64,000 nucleotides of DNA from Pseudomonadota bacterium (GTDB lineage: Bacteria; Pseudomonadota; Alphaproteobacteria; Micropepsales; Micropepsaceae). Below the pieces are notes generated by a model. That model did not search any database, was not told the DNA's origin, and saw nothing but the letters and a program-made list of their open reading frames with translations. The stretch spans positions 119,391-183,390 of the forward strand of contig JAJZDZ010000004.1 in NCBI GenBank assembly GCA_021851325.1, in the 5' to 3' direction. Made by a program: the position numbers and the translations under genes. Below are positions 27,178-37,149 of the stretch, piece by piece (the first letter of the stretch is position 1; every line of letters starts with the position of its first letter).

Positions 27178-28773
27178 TCATACACCCGCCCCGTCACGAA
27201 AGAGCTTGTAGCAGATCGAATCTGAAAGCGCCTCAAAAGAGGCGTCGACAATGTTGGCCGAAACCCCGACCGTCGACCAGCGTCGTCCCTGACCATCGGC
27301 GCTCTCGACCATGACGCGGGTGACCGCTTCCGTACCACTCGTCAGGATACGTACCTTATAATCGACGAGGCTAAGATCTGCGAGAAACGAGGAATAGACG
27401 CCAAGGTCCTTGCGCAAAGCTGCATCGAGGGCATTGATGGGACCGTTACCGGTGGCGACGTTGTGCAGGGTCTCACCCGATACCTTGAGCTTGACCACCG
27501 CTTCGGAGACCGTCATCAACTCCGCCCGTGCATTGTGACGGCGCTCCACAATGACCCGGAAGCTTTCCACGTCAAAATAGTCCGGAACCTGTCCCAGCGC
27601 ACGGCGGGCGAGGAGCTCGAACGATGCTTCGGCACCATCATAGGCATAGCCCAGAAACTCGCGGCGTTTAACCTCTTCCAGCAGACGGGTGATGCGCTCG
27701 TCCTTGGCATCAAGGTCGATCCCATACTGGCCCAGTCGCGCCAGCACCGTTGAACGCCCGGCCTGATCCGAAACGAGTATTTTGCGTCCATTGCCAACGA
27801 CGTGCGGCGGAACATGTTCATAGGTACCCGGGTCTTTGAGCACCGCAGCGGAATGCAGCCCCCCCTTGTGGGCGAAGGCCGAGGTACCGACGTAAGGCGC
27901 GTGGCGATCCGGAGCGCGGTTGAGAATCTCATCAAGCAGGCGCGAAACATGCGTCAGCTGGGCCAGCTCGGTCATGCCGATACCAAGCTCGAAGGCGCGG
28001 GCATAATCCTCCTTGAGCATGAGATTGGCGATCAGCGTAAGCAGGTTGGCGTTACCACAACGCTCACCAAGCCCGTTCAGTGTGCCCTGGATGTGGCGGG
28101 CTCCAGCGCGCACCGCAGCAAGTGACACCGCTACGGCCTGTCCCGTGTCGTTATGCGCGTGTATTCCAAGCCCCGCATTTATCAGCCTGGAACGCACCTG
28201 TCCGACAATACGCTCGACCTCCTCGGGCATGGTCCCGCCATTGGTGTCACACAGAACCAGCCAGCGGGCCCCGGCCTCATGTGCCGCACGCAGACAGTCC
28301 AGAGCATATTCTGGGTCCTGACGATACCCGTCAAAGAAGTGTTCGGCGTCAAATAGCGCCTCGCGGCCCTTGGCAACCAGGGTGGCAATGGACTGGGATA
28401 TGTTATCCAGATTGTCCTGGAGCGATATTTCAAGAGCAACCTCGACCTGATAGCGGCTCGCCTTGCCCACCAGGCAGGCACAATCAGCCCGCGCCTCCAC
28501 GACCGCTGACAGGGCCGGATCATTGGCGGCACTGCGACCTGCCCGCTTGGTCATGCCAAAGGCCGTCAGCCGGGCACGCGCCAGTTGCGGAGGATGGGCA
28601 AAGAATTCACTGTCCGTGGGATTGGCACCAGGGAACCCACCTTCAATATAATCGACACCGAGAAGATCCAGTGCGCGGGCGATCTGGTTCTTGTCTTCAA
28701 TGGAAAAATCAACCCCCTGGGTCTGGGCGCCATCACGCAGTGTCGTATCAAACAGGAACAGGCGTTCACGCAT
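27178..28773 (-). CDS. cimA: (R)-citramalate synthase
   Basis: Condenses acetyl-CoA with pyruvate to citramalate, a threonine-independent entry to isoleucine synthesis. From ATG 28773 it has 531 residues. The metal/catalytic motif FDTTLRDGAQTQGVDFS is at the N-terminus, then DYIEGGFPGANPTDSEFF, the metal-binding HNDTGQAVAVS and GTLNGLGERCGNANL. The last 130 residues form a LeuA-type allosteric domain (DYKVRIL ... TRVMVES). GGAGG lies 5 bases before this ATG. The length and GGFPG motif separate CimA from 2-isopropylmalate synthase. Confidence 0.93.
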   Translation of the reverse strand: MRERLFLFDTTLRDGAQTQGVDFSIEDKNQIARALDLLGVDYIEGGFPGANPTDSEFFAHPPQLARARLTAFGMTKRAGRSAANDPALSAVVEARADCACLVGKASRYQVEVALEISLQDNLDNISQSIATLVAKGREALFDAEHFFDGYRQDPEYALDCLRAAHEAGARWLVLCDTNGGTMPEEVERIVGQVRSRLINAGLGIHAHNDTGQAVAVSLAAVRAGARHIQGTLNGLGERCGNANLLTLIANLMLKEDYARAFELGIGMTELAQLTHVSRLLDEILNRAPDRHAPYVGTSAFAHKGGLHSAAVLKDPGTYEHVPPHVVGNGRKILVSDQAGRSTVLARLGQYGIDLDAKDERITRLLEEVKRREFLGYAYDGAEASFELLARRALGQVPDYFDVESFRVIVERRHNARAELMTVSEAVVKLKVSGETLHNVATGNGPINALDAALRKDLGVYSSFLADLSLVDYKVRILTSGTEAVTRVMVESADGQGRRWSTVGVSANIVDASFEALSDSICYKLFRDGAGV

Positions 28774-28842
28774 TGCAGCCTCCAGGGCTCTTGCGGCGGC
28801 ACCGGGCGGCACCAGAAAATATCAAGCATCTGCACTTCGGAT

Positions 28843-29349
28843 TCACTGCAGCGCTCCACGTTGCGGGACGGAGAGCGTCTTCTCCATGGAGGTGTTTCCG
28901 AGCCATTCTCCGGCCATCTCCAGGGTGTTGCGCCGCATCGCCACATATCCCCGGCGGGCAAAGAAATCACGCGCCGTGTCGGACGCATCCGTGGTTATCA
29001 GTGCCGTTCCCCGCGATGCCGCGAGGATTTCCAGAGCGTCAACCAGTGCCGTGGCAATGCCACGACGCCCCACTTTTGGCTGGACGTACAGCATATCCAG
29101 ATGTGCGTTGTCCCGAAGACTGGCAAAGCCGACGGTCTGCCGGTTCACCGTCGCGAGCAGGGTGAGCTGTTCCTGCAGTTTCTTGCTGAATGCAGCTTCA
29201 TCGTCAGCAGCGCTAAGCCAAGCATCGCACTGTGCCGGCGAATAGTCCTCGCAGGCAGTGTCTGCAATGGCGGCGCGAAAGATTGCCGCAAGTTCCGGAC
29301 CATCAGACGGCAGCATAGGACGCAGCGCCACGGCAAGTTTGGCTGACAT
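28843..29349 (-). CDS. GNAT-family N-acetyltransferase
   Basis: A 168-residue acetyltransferase of unknown substrate. The acetyl-CoA-binding segment is YVQPKVGRRGIATALVDALE, with ITTDASDTARDFFARRGYV giving the usual last strand and helix. AGGA lies 7 bases before the ATG. It sits between cysS and cimA on the same strand, within a run of leftward genes with gaps of 66-70 bases, so co-transcription is likely though functionally unexplained. Confidence 0.85.
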   Translation of the reverse strand: MSAKLAVALRPMLPSDGPELAAIFRAAIADTACEDYSPAQCDAWLSAADDEAAFSKKLQEQLTLLATVNRQTVGFASLRDNAHLDMLYVQPKVGRRGIATALVDALEILAASRGTALITTDASDTARDFFARRGYVAMRRNTLEMAGEWLGNTSMEKTLSVPQRGALQ

Positions 29350-29415
29350 CAGGTTTCCTCGCTTCGCTCTACACCAGTGTTACAGCGGTACCGGTGACCT
29401 GCTTAAAGGCATCAC

Positions 29416-30750
29416 TCATCGCTTGAAATCCCAGCTCGTTCCGTTTGGCCCATCCTTCAGGATGATTCCCTTCGCCTCAAGTTCGTCCCTGATAAGATCG
29501 GCCTTGGCGAAGTCTCTGGCCTTGCGTGCACTGGTGCGAGCGGCAATCGCCGCCTGAATCTGGGCGTCATCAAGCTGCGCCCTACGCGCAATCGCCTCGC
29601 GGCGTCCGGAGAAGCCCAGCAGCGCCAGGCCGGCAGCGAGCGCATCGGGCTCAGCCTGATGCAGTTCGGCAATGGCCAGCGGGGTGTTGAGATCATCCGT
29701 AAGCGCGTCAAGCACGCGCGCGCATGATCCCCGCTTGGCACCTTCTATCGCTGCATACCAGCGTTCGAGCATCGACCAGCTTTCCCGCAATCCGCTCGCC
29801 GTCCAGTCCATGGGCTGGCGATAGTGGGTTCGCAACATGTTGAGGCGGAGGACTTCGCCGGGCCAGGTTTCAAGCAACTCATGGACGGTGACAAAATTGC
29901 CCAGGCTCTTGCTCATCTTGGCGCCCTCAACATTGAGATGGCCGTTATGCAGCCAGTAGCGGGCAAGGGCATGGCCGTGATGGGCTCCTTCCGACTGGGC
30001 AATCTCGTTCTCATGGTGGGGAAAGACGAGATCGATGCCGCCACCATGGATATCGAAGGTTTCCCCCAGATAGGCTGCCGACATTGCCGAGCACTCAAGG
30101 TGCCAGCCGGGACGCCCAAATCCCCAGGGTGAGTCCCACCCGGGCAGTCCGGCATCGGACGGCTTCCACAGTACAAAATCGGTTGGGTTGCGCTTGTAGG
30201 GAGCCACTTCAACACGGGCGCCTGCGATCATATCGTCGACGCTGCGCCGGGCCAGTTTGCCGTAATCAGGCTTTGACGCTACGTCATAGAGTACATGCCC
30301 TTCAGCCACATAGGCATGCCCGCTTGCAATCAGCGTGCCGATCATAGCGATCATGGCGGCGATGTGATCCGTGGCCCGCGGCGCAAAATTGGGTGAGAGA
30401 TTACCCACTGCGGCCATGTCCGCTTCATAGAGCGCCGCTGTCTGTTCGGTCAGAGCCCTCACCTCATCAAGTATGGACCGATTACTGAGGGCAAGCCGCT
30501 CCTGGGCTCTGGCGTTAATCTTGTCGTCAATGTCGGTGATGTTGCGCACATAGGTGACATGTTCTTCCCCATAGATATGGCGAAGCAGCCGATAGAGAAC
30601 GTCGAAGACGATCGCAGGCCGGGCGTTTCCAATATGCGCAAAATCGTAGACGGTCGGTCCGCATACATAAAGCCGGACCTTTCTGGCGTCCAAGGGTTCA
30701 AACAGCTCCTTGGTTCGGGTCAGCGTGTTGTAAAGATAAAGGCGCGTCAT
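29416..30750 (-). CDS. cysS: Cysteinyl-tRNA synthetase
   Basis: Class I aminoacyl-tRNA synthetase charging tRNA-Cys. From ATG 30750 it has 444 residues. The zinc cysteine in [18 protein letters not shown] directly precedes the HIGH motif (HIGN). The mid-protein zinc segment is [20 protein letters not shown] with [11 protein letters not shown], and KMSKSLGN is the KMSKS loop. The C-terminal DALR/anticodon part is slightly short. An in-frame extension upstream to 30822 lacks homology-like sequence and is rejected as the start. Confidence 0.94.
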   Translation of the reverse strand: MTRLYLYNTLTRTKELFEPLDARKVRLYVCGPTVYDFAHIGNARPAIVFDVLYRLLRHIYGEEHVTYVRNITDIDDKINARAQERLALSNRSILDEVRALTEQTAALYEADMAAVGNLSPNFAPRATDHIAAMIAMIGTLIASGHAYVAEGHVLYDVASKPDYGKLARRSVDDMIAGARVEVAPYKRNPTDFVLWKPSDAGLPGWDSPWGFGRPGWHLECSAMSAAYLGETFDIHGGGIDLVFPHHENEIAQSEGAHHGHALARYWLHNGHLNVEGAKMSKSLGNFVTVHELLETWPGEVLRLNMLRTHYRQPMDWTASGLRESWSMLERWYAAIEGAKRGSCARVLDALTDDLNTPLAIAELHQAEPDALAAGLALLGFSGRREAIARRAQLDDAQIQAAIAARTSARKARDFAKADLIRDELEAKGIILKDGPNGTSWDFKR

Positions 30751-30880
30751 GATCTTTTTCCGCTTGCTCCCGACCTTGAAGCAGAACACCTGCTGTCGTC
30801 GCTGAAGCCTGTCTGCCTGCACCAGGCAGCTCCCCCGAAGGGCAAAACATATGTGAGGTTTGGGTGAGACAAGAGAGTGG

Positions 30881-30898
30881 TTGCGGCGTCAGCCGCAA
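30881..30898 (-). terminator. Hairpin between gltX and cysS
   Basis: A perfect 7-bp inverted repeat (TTGCGGC / GCCGCAA) with a 4-base loop lies 40 bases beyond the gltX stop in its reading direction. No T-run follows, so any termination is probably weak. Confidence 0.35.
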
Positions 30899-30937
30899 AT
30901 CGAGATCACACAAATTCGCCAGAGGTGGCGCATAGGA

Positions 30938-32266
30938 TCAGACACTCTTTCCTTCCAGGCGCGCGACCACCTTGTCGCGGCCGATCAGAGGTAGCAGCTT
31001 TTTGAGCTCGGGTCCATGCTCAAGGCCAGTCAGGGCCAGGCGCAAGGGCCGAAAGAGCTGCCGACCCTTCCGGCCGGAACGGGCAGCCAGGTCAAGGGTC
31101 CACTGGCTCCAGGTGTTTTCACTGACGGGGCCCTCGGGCAGACACTGGATGGCCAGCCGCGCCAGCTCCGCATCCTCGATGCTTGGGACCACCGGTCCTT
31201 CCACAATCCGCCACAGATCGATCACATCAGCGAAGCGGGTAAGGTTGGTCCTGACTGCCTGCCAGAAATCGTCACCACCACCCACACCAAGAGCGTGAAG
31301 GCGCAGGCGCACCGCCTCATAATCGAGGCCATGCAGCAACCGCGCGCTCAGCCCCGCCAGTTCCGCAGGGTCAAAGTGCGCCGGGGCTCGGCCGATTTTG
31401 GCGAAGTCAAAGCCCGCGATCAGGTCCTCGCGCCCAGCCAGTGCCACCGGTTCCGAGGTACCGATGCGGGCAAGATATGCAAACAGAGCAGGGGCCTCGA
31501 TACCTTCCTCGCGCATCTGCCGCAAAGACAATGAACCGAGACGCTTGGATAGAGCTTCGCCACCACTACCCACAAGAAGCGGAAAATGGGCAAAGGCCGG
31601 AAGCTCCTGTCCCAGCGCGGCAAAAATTTCGATTTGAACCGCCGTATTGGTGACGTGGTCCTCGCCCCGGATGATATGCGTTATCGCCAGATCGATGTCA
31701 TCGACCACACTCGGTAACGTATACAGAAAGCTGCCATCGGCACGGATCAGCACCGGATCGGAGAGATGCGCGGTATCTATCTCCACGTCACCGCGGATGA
31801 GGTCGTGCCAGCTGACCTTGCGGTGAGACAGCTTGAAGCGCCAATGGGGCTGGCGCCCCTGCGCTTCCTGAGCCGCTCGTTCCACCGCACTGAGTTTGAG
31901 TGCGGCGCGGTCATAGATCGGCGGCCTTTTGAGTGCCAAGGCACGTTTGCGACGCCGCTCGAGTTCCTCAGCGGTTTCATAGGCCGGATAAAGCAGCCCT
32001 CTGCTTTTCAGAAGTTCCGCAGCCGCACGGTGGTGCTGCACCCGTTCGCTCTGGCGGACCATGAGATCGTGACCGACCTGAAGCCAATCGAGATCCTCAA
32101 GAATGGCCTGCTCATATTCAGACTTGGAACGCTCGCGATCGGTATCATCAATGCGCAGCACCACACTGCCTTGCAGCTTTCTGGCAGCCAGGAAATTGAT
32201 CAGCGCGGTACGGCCGTTGCCGACGTGCAGCAGACCGGTCGGGGAGGGAGCAAAACGAACTTTCAT
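30938..32266 (-). CDS. gltX: Glutamyl-tRNA synthetase (short, GluRS2-like)
   Basis: Class I synthetase charging tRNA-Glu and perhaps tRNA-Gln. It has 442 residues. The HIGH-type motif is RFAPSPTGLLHVGNGRTALI, the KMSKS-type motif is ALSKRLGSLS, and RIDDTDRERS and IIRGEDHVTNTAVQ are conserved. Alphaproteobacteria often have two GluRS genes, and this shorter form with LSKR resembles the second type; which tRNA it prefers cannot be read here. The start overlaps the nadE stop (ATGA), so it is coupled to NAD synthetase. Confidence 0.93.
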   Translation of the reverse strand: MKVRFAPSPTGLLHVGNGRTALINFLAARKLQGSVVLRIDDTDRERSKSEYEQAILEDLDWLQVGHDLMVRQSERVQHHRAAAELLKSRGLLYPAYETAEELERRRKRALALKRPPIYDRAALKLSAVERAAQEAQGRQPHWRFKLSHRKVSWHDLIRGDVEIDTAHLSDPVLIRADGSFLYTLPSVVDDIDLAITHIIRGEDHVTNTAVQIEIFAALGQELPAFAHFPLLVGSGGEALSKRLGSLSLRQMREEGIEAPALFAYLARIGTSEPVALAGREDLIAGFDFAKIGRAPAHFDPAELAGLSARLLHGLDYEAVRLRLHALGVGGGDDFWQAVRTNLTRFADVIDLWRIVEGPVVPSIEDAELARLAIQCLPEGPVSENTWSQWTLDLAARSGRKGRQLFRPLRLALTGLEHGPELKKLLPLIGRDKVVARLEGKSV

Positions 32267-33915
32267 CGCGCATTCCGATAGGCATTGGTCATTGGATAGC
32301 GTCGGTCGCGGCCGAAATTCCGCCGACTGACCTTGACCCCAGGTGGTGCCTGGCGGCGTTTGTATTCAGCCCCATAAAGAAGATTTTCCACCCGTTTGAC
32401 GGTCTGTGGATCAAACCCGTCAGCGACAACGTCGGCAGCGCTGCGTTCCTCCTCCACGAGACGCACAAGAATAGCGTCCAGAACGGGATAAGGTGGCAGA
32501 CTGTCCTCATCTTTCTGATCGGCGCGAAGCTCCGCACTGGGAGGACGAGTTATAACGGCATCAGGCATAACCCGACCATTCGGCCCGAGCCCAATCGATA
32601 CGGTGTTGGCATTGCGCCAGCGGGACAGCCGGAAGACATCTACCTTGTAGATATCCTTGAGCACATTATAGCCGCCATTCATGTCACCATAGAGCGTGGC
32701 ATAACCGACACTCATTTCGCTCTTGTTTCCCGTCGCCAGCACCATGCTGCCGAACTTGTTGGAAATGGCCATGAGCAGCAGGCCACGTATGCGCGACTGA
32801 ATGTTCTCTTCCGTGGTATCAGCAGGACGGTTCGCAAACAGCGGGGCCAGCATGCCCGAGAACGCATCAACTGCCGGTTCGATGGGAAGCACATCATAAT
32901 GCACCCCGAGGAGGCGCGCGATTTCAGCAGCATCCGTCAGGCTCTGTGATGCGGTGTAGCGCGACGGCATCATGACACAGCGCACACGGTGCGGCCCCAG
33001 GGCGTCAACCGCAACTGCAGCGCTCAGCGCCGAATCAATTCCACCTGAAAGTCCGATGACAACGCCAGAGAACCGATTCTTGTCGACATAGTCGCGCAGC
33101 GCCAGAACCATGGCTGCATAAAGCGCTCCTTCCTCATTCTCGTGCACGGCGCGCTCGGACTGAGCGCACTGCCAGCCTGACTCCGTGAGGAGCCAGTCGC
33201 TCACGAGCGTGCGCTCGACAAAACCAGGGAGCTGAACCGGTAGGCTGCGGTCAGCATTGAGAACAAAGCTGGCACCATCAAACACCAGTTCATCCTGACC
33301 ACCGACCTGGTTGACATAGACGAGAGGAAGTTTGCTCTCGACCACGCGCGCGAGGACATGATGCATGCGCTCGTCGAACTTCATGACATCAAAGGGCGAC
33401 CCATTGGGAACTACCAGCATTTCCGCACCGGTCTCACAGAGACATTCGACGACATCGGCGGTCCAGATATCCTCACAGATGGGGACACCGATGCGCAGGC
33501 CGCGAATATTGAGCGGGCCCGGCATCGGTCCGGGCGCAAATACCCGCTTCTCATCGAAGACGCCGTAATTGGGCAGATCAACCTTTCGGGTTACAGCCGT
33601 GATCGTCCCCTGATCAAGCAGGGCCACAGCATTGTAAAGACGCCCGTCCTCAAACCAGGGCGTACCAATCAGAACCGCCGGTCCACCATCCCCTGTGTCC
33701 TGTGCGAGAGCTTCGACAGCTGCGCGGCAGTCAGCCTGGAATGCTGGCTTGAGAACAAGGTCCTCAGGCGGATAACCACAGATGAAGAGTTCCGGAAAGA
33801 CGATGAGGTCTGCCGCCATGGCGCCAGCACGGGCGCGGCGGACACGCTCCAAATTGCCCGCAATATCACCCATCAGAGGATTGAGCTGGGCCAGAGCAAT
33901 CCGAAAGCGCTTCAT
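32263..33915 (-). CDS. nadE: Glutamine-dependent NAD+ synthetase
   Basis: Amidates nicotinic acid adenine dinucleotide to NAD+. It has 550 residues in two domains. The N-terminal nitrilase-type glutaminase has FPELFICGYPPEDLVLKP (Glu), RKVDLPNYGVFDE (Lys) and GVPICEDIWTADV (Cys). The C-terminal ATP-pyrophosphatase has the P-loop IGLSGGIDSALSAAVAVDAL and SRYTASQSLTDA. ATG 33915 with GGAGG 7 bases upstream is preferred to 33948. It is coupled to gltX by an ATGA overlap. Confidence 0.94.
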   Translation of the reverse strand: MKRFRIALAQLNPLMGDIAGNLERVRRARAGAMAADLIVFPELFICGYPPEDLVLKPAFQADCRAAVEALAQDTGDGGPAVLIGTPWFEDGRLYNAVALLDQGTITAVTRKVDLPNYGVFDEKRVFAPGPMPGPLNIRGLRIGVPICEDIWTADVVECLCETGAEMLVVPNGSPFDVMKFDERMHHVLARVVESKLPLVYVNQVGGQDELVFDGASFVLNADRSLPVQLPGFVERTLVSDWLLTESGWQCAQSERAVHENEEGALYAAMVLALRDYVDKNRFSGVVIGLSGGIDSALSAAVAVDALGPHRVRCVMMPSRYTASQSLTDAAEIARLLGVHYDVLPIEPAVDAFSGMLAPLFANRPADTTEENIQSRIRGLLLMAISNKFGSMVLATGNKSEMSVGYATLYGDMNGGYNVLKDIYKVDVFRLSRWRNANTVSIGLGPNGRVMPDAVITRPPSAELRADQKDEDSLPPYPVLDAILVRLVEEERSAADVVADGFDPQTVKRVENLLYGAEYKRRQAPPGVKVSRRNFGRDRRYPMTNAYRNAR

Positions 33916-34175
33916 TATCGAGCCTCCAGTGCGAACGCAAAGCCGCAACGGCGCCGGTCACGCCACAGCTCTGCGCGCGGCCCGATCCCGGTGGATCGAT
34001 GACGATTCACTTTGACACTCACCTGCAACCTCTTAGAGAGCCGATACGCCATTATAGCGTCGAGTTTGTCCCTGCGACATTGCGGCCAGTGCTTAGGATG
34101 GCGCGCGGCAGAAAGAAACCCCCAGGGCGTTTAGGCCGCGCTTGCGGCTCACCCGAGTAGACCCGGCCAAGAGTG

Positions 34176-35168
34176 TCAGGCTCGGGCGGCCACTTTTTGA
34201 TGCGCCGGTGCAGGGAGCGCGGCCTCGTCGATGGCCAGCGCCATGGCCAGCGCCTGACGGGCTTCCTCAGGACGCACGAGCGCGGCACTGCCGGCGCGCA
34301 CGGCTGCTACAAACGACCCCACCGATGCGCCCAGAGGATCTTCAAGATCGAGGGGGCGTAGAGCGCGTGGCGTGGTATTGCGAACCGTGCGGGTGATGAA
34401 ATCAATCTCGATGCTGCCGTCGGCATAAACCGCGCGCAGACCGCGGCTCCGCGTATCGGCGATGCGGCTTGCAAGCAGCGACGCCCGCGCCCCGTTTTCA
34501 AATTGCAGGCGGGCCTCGACCTCATCGGCAAAAACACTCTTGAGAGCCGTGCCGCTGGCACGAACCTCGGTCACCCGTCCCGGGATCAGTTGGTGCACCA
34601 GATCAAGGTCGTGGATCATGAGATCGAGCACCACGCTGACGTCATCACCACGCCCGGTCCAGGGGCCGGTCCGCCAGCATTCCACTTCGAGCGGCATATC
34701 GGCAAAATCGAGAAGACCGGAGCGGGCGAAGACAAAACGCTCCTGATGACCAACCGTAAGGACCAGCTTGCGCTCCTGCGCCAGAGCGATCAGCGCATCA
34801 GCTTCAGCCAGGTCCGTCGCAATCGGCTTTTCGACGAGAACGTGAGCTCCCGCCTCAAGGAAGGCACGGACGATCGAGCCATGGGTCTGGGCCGGTGAAC
34901 ACACCGAGACAACATCGACCTTGCCCAGCAATTCACGCCAGTCGGCCACTGTCGGGACACCATGCCGGGCCATTGCCCCGGCCCGAGCCTCCAGGCTGGG
35001 GTCAGCTACAGCGGCAAGTTCAACGCCCGCCAGCGCTGCATATTTCACAGCATGATGGCGGCCAAAAGCACCGGCTCCTATCACCGCGGCCCGCAAGGGG
35101 CGGCGGCTGAACGGCGCCAGAGGGACGCCATCGCTAACCGAGTCGGGGCGGATAAAGGGCTGAAACAA
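34176..35168 (-). CDS. Gfo/Idh/MocA-family oxidoreductase
   Basis: NAD(P)-dependent sugar or polyol dehydrogenase family, 330 residues. The Rossmann motif is VIGAGAFGRHHAVKYAAL. The conserved substrate-side lysine is in VLVEKPIATD. The C-terminal domain has VLDLMIHDLDLVHQL, the family histidine region. It starts with TTG and has no strong ribosome site or internal Met before the Rossmann fold, so the start is uncertain. UDP-sugar oxidation is one possibility for such short members, but no sugar-nucleotide genes adjoin it. Confidence 0.83.
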   Translation of the reverse strand: MFQPFIRPDSVSDGVPLAPFSRRPLRAAVIGAGAFGRHHAVKYAALAGVELAAVADPSLEARAGAMARHGVPTVADWRELLGKVDVVSVCSPAQTHGSIVRAFLEAGAHVLVEKPIATDLAEADALIALAQERKLVLTVGHQERFVFARSGLLDFADMPLEVECWRTGPWTGRGDDVSVVLDLMIHDLDLVHQLIPGRVTEVRASGTALKSVFADEVEARLQFENGARASLLASRIADTRSRGLRAVYADGSIEIDFITRTVRNTTPRALRPLDLEDPLGASVGSFVAAVRAGSAALVRPEEARQALAMALAIDEAALPAPAHQKVAARA

Positions 35169-35329
35169 ATCGGAAGTCCCGTTCGAACCGGCGCCTTTGC
35201 ACCACAGCTGGCCGGCAAGCGCGACTCATAAAATATTTCGTGTTGTTGCGCCCTTGCCCACCTCGCCTCCCCTGATAGGCTTGGCACATCTTGAACCCCC
35301 GTAAACATACCTCAGTCTTGGAGAACACA

Positions 35330-36358
35330 ATGCCAGCCCAGAAAAGCCAGGAAATCCGCCTGAAGAGTCGCCCCGCCGGAATGCCTGGCCCAGAGAATTT
35401 CGAGCTTGCGGAGGCTACCGTTCCGGCGCCTGGCGCCGGTCAGGTCCAGGTCCGCAACATCTTCATGTCGGTAGATCCCTACATGCGCGGGCGCATGGTA
35501 GACCGCAAAAGCTACACCCCGCCATTTCGCCTGGGTGAGGCCCTGAGTGGGGGCGCCATCGGCCAGGTGGTTGAGGCGGGGCCAGGCGCGCGCTTTGCCG
35601 TGGGCGATTATGTCAGCAATTTCAATGGCTGGCGTGAATGGTTTGTATCCGATGGTGCGGACCTCGAGAAGATCGATCCTACCCTCGCCCCCATTCAGGC
35701 CTATCTGGGCACATTCGGCATGCCCGGCCTGACCGCCTATGCCGGTCTGCTACGCGTGGGCGCCCTCAAGGAGGGCGAACGGGTGTTCGTTTCGGCAGCT
35801 GCCGGAGCGGTCGGGACGGTGGTCTGCCAGATCGCCAAAAACAAGGGCTGCTATGTCGTGGGCTCGGCCGGGTCAGACGACAAGTGTGACTGGTTGAGGA
35901 GCGAGGCGCGGGTTGATGCGACCATCAATTACAAGACCTGCGGCAACCTTATGGACGCTGTCGGCAAGGCCTTTCCACAAGGTATCGATGTCTACTTCGA
36001 AAATGTCGGGGGGGCTCACCTTGAGGCTGCGCTCGCGCATATGCGTCCGCATGGGCGGATTGCCGTCTGCGGCATGATCGAGCAGTACAACGCAACCGAA
36101 TTGCCCCCCGGACCGCGCACGATGATCGCCGTAGTTCCCAATCGCCTGCGCATCGAAGGCTTCATCGTCTCTGATCATGGCGATCTCATGGGCGACTTCC
36201 TGCGCGACATGTCAGCCTGGGCAAAGGAAGGCCGGCTCAAATGGCACGAAACCATCTATGACGGCATCGCCCGCGCTCCGGAGGCCTTCATGGGCCTCTT
36301 CAAGGGCGCCAATTTTGGCAAGATGCTGGTGCGTCTGGCGCCGGACAAAGTGGTGTAG
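35330..36358 (+). CDS. NADP-dependent zinc-free MDR reductase (CurA/PTGR-like)
   Basis: Medium-chain reductase of the leukotriene B4 12-hydroxydehydrogenase/CurA group, which reduces alpha,beta-unsaturated carbonyl compounds with NADPH. It has 342 residues. Hallmarks are VDPYMRGRMVDRKSYTPPF near the N-terminus, GMPGLTAYAGLLRVG, the nucleotide motif SAAAGAVGTVVCQIAKNKG and YFENVGGAHLEAAL. ATG 35330 has GGAGA 5 bases upstream. It stands alone, divergent from the Gfo/Idh gene and convergent with a membrane-protein gene. Confidence 0.9.
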   Translation: MPAQKSQEIRLKSRPAGMPGPENFELAEATVPAPGAGQVQVRNIFMSVDPYMRGRMVDRKSYTPPFRLGEALSGGAIGQVVEAGPGARFAVGDYVSNFNGWREWFVSDGADLEKIDPTLAPIQAYLGTFGMPGLTAYAGLLRVGALKEGERVFVSAAAGAVGTVVCQIAKNKGCYVVGSAGSDDKCDWLRSEARVDATINYKTCGNLMDAVGKAFPQGIDVYFENVGGAHLEAALAHMRPHGRIAVCGMIEQYNATELPPGPRTMIAVVPNRLRIEGFIVSDHGDLMGDFLRDMSAWAKEGRLKWHETIYDGIARAPEAFMGLFKGANFGKMLVRLAPDKVV

Positions 36359-36372
36359 ATTATAAACGCCTG

Positions 36373-36402
36373 GGGCGCGGAGCCATTCAGGCCTCCGCGC
36401 CC
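36373..36402. terminator. Possible bidirectional stem-loop between convergent genes
   Basis: GGGCGCGGAG and CTCCGCGCCC form a perfect 10-bp inverted repeat 14 bases after the MDR reductase stop. The right arm lies inside the end of the opposing membrane-protein gene. There is no T-run, so confidence is low. Confidence 0.35.
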
Positions 36403-37124
36403 ATGGCGATCAGATTGGTCAGCGCTGCAACCAGGGCATAGGCCAGGACAAGCGGCGCCTGACCGATCAAAACCTCCCCGCCGATTCCCTGCCAGAATGT
36501 GCAGGGCAGCAGGCTGTAGAGCGAACCAACATAGAGCAGCTGAATGAGCGCGACGGCAACCAGGCCGGTCAGCAGTGCGCTGCCAGTTGGCGTCAAAGGA
36601 TCTGGCCGCCGCTTGCGCTCCAGCCGGATGATGCCCGCTGCCAGCCTCAGGCGGGACAAGGACGAACCCACATAAATAAAGCCCAGCAGCCAGGCAAAAT
36701 CCGACGCCGTAAGGGCATCTCCGCCGAGGCCGCACGAGCCCAATGCCATCGTCAGCGCCCCCTGGCCCGGCACGGCAAACCCGATCGCGGCAGCCAGTGC
36801 CCCGAGAGGATCCGATCCCGGCGGCACCGGCAGATAAAGGCTCTGAACGATAAAGCTGATTAGGGCAAAGGCCAGGAATACGAGGTCATGAAAGCCCGGA
36901 AGACGCAGCTTGGCGACCAGATCCCCGGCGCGATTGGTGGCTGCCGCATAGCCCGCCACGAAGAGCAGGCCGGTCGCCAGAAACAGCACCACAATGGCCA
37001 AAATCCGGATCAACGCATCGGGATTGAGCCCGTTTGCACCGGCCGCGGCACGGGCAAGTGCGTAGAGCCCGGCAAAGAGGCAGAAAACCATCCAGGCCTT
37101 GGCCAAGAGCCGGCTTATGCCCAT
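36387..37124 (-). CDS. Integral membrane protein of unknown function
   Basis: I do not recognise a family. The 245-residue protein has six or so hydrophobic segments (for example WMVFCLFAGLYALARAAAGA, ILAIVVLFLATGLLFVAGYA, LVFLAFALISFIVQSLYLPV). There is a central loop PPGSDPLGALAAAI and a basic stretch RLERKRRPDPLTP before the last spans. ATG 37124 has AGGG 9 bases upstream and avoids overlap with the DAHP synthase; the in-frame start at 37172 would overlap it by 23 bases. It follows the DAHP synthase gene on the same strand. Confidence 0.65.
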   Translation of the reverse strand: MGISRLLAKAWMVFCLFAGLYALARAAAGANGLNPDALIRILAIVVLFLATGLLFVAGYAAATNRAGDLVAKLRLPGFHDLVFLAFALISFIVQSLYLPVPPGSDPLGALAAAIGFAVPGQGALTMALGSCGLGGDALTASDFAWLLGFIYVGSSLSRLRLAAGIIRLERKRRPDPLTPTGSALLTGLVAVALIQLLYVGSLYSLLPCTFWQGIGGEVLIGQAPLVLAYALVAALTNLIAMGAEA

Positions 37125-37149
37125 GACCAGTGCCCTTTCGCCACCCGGC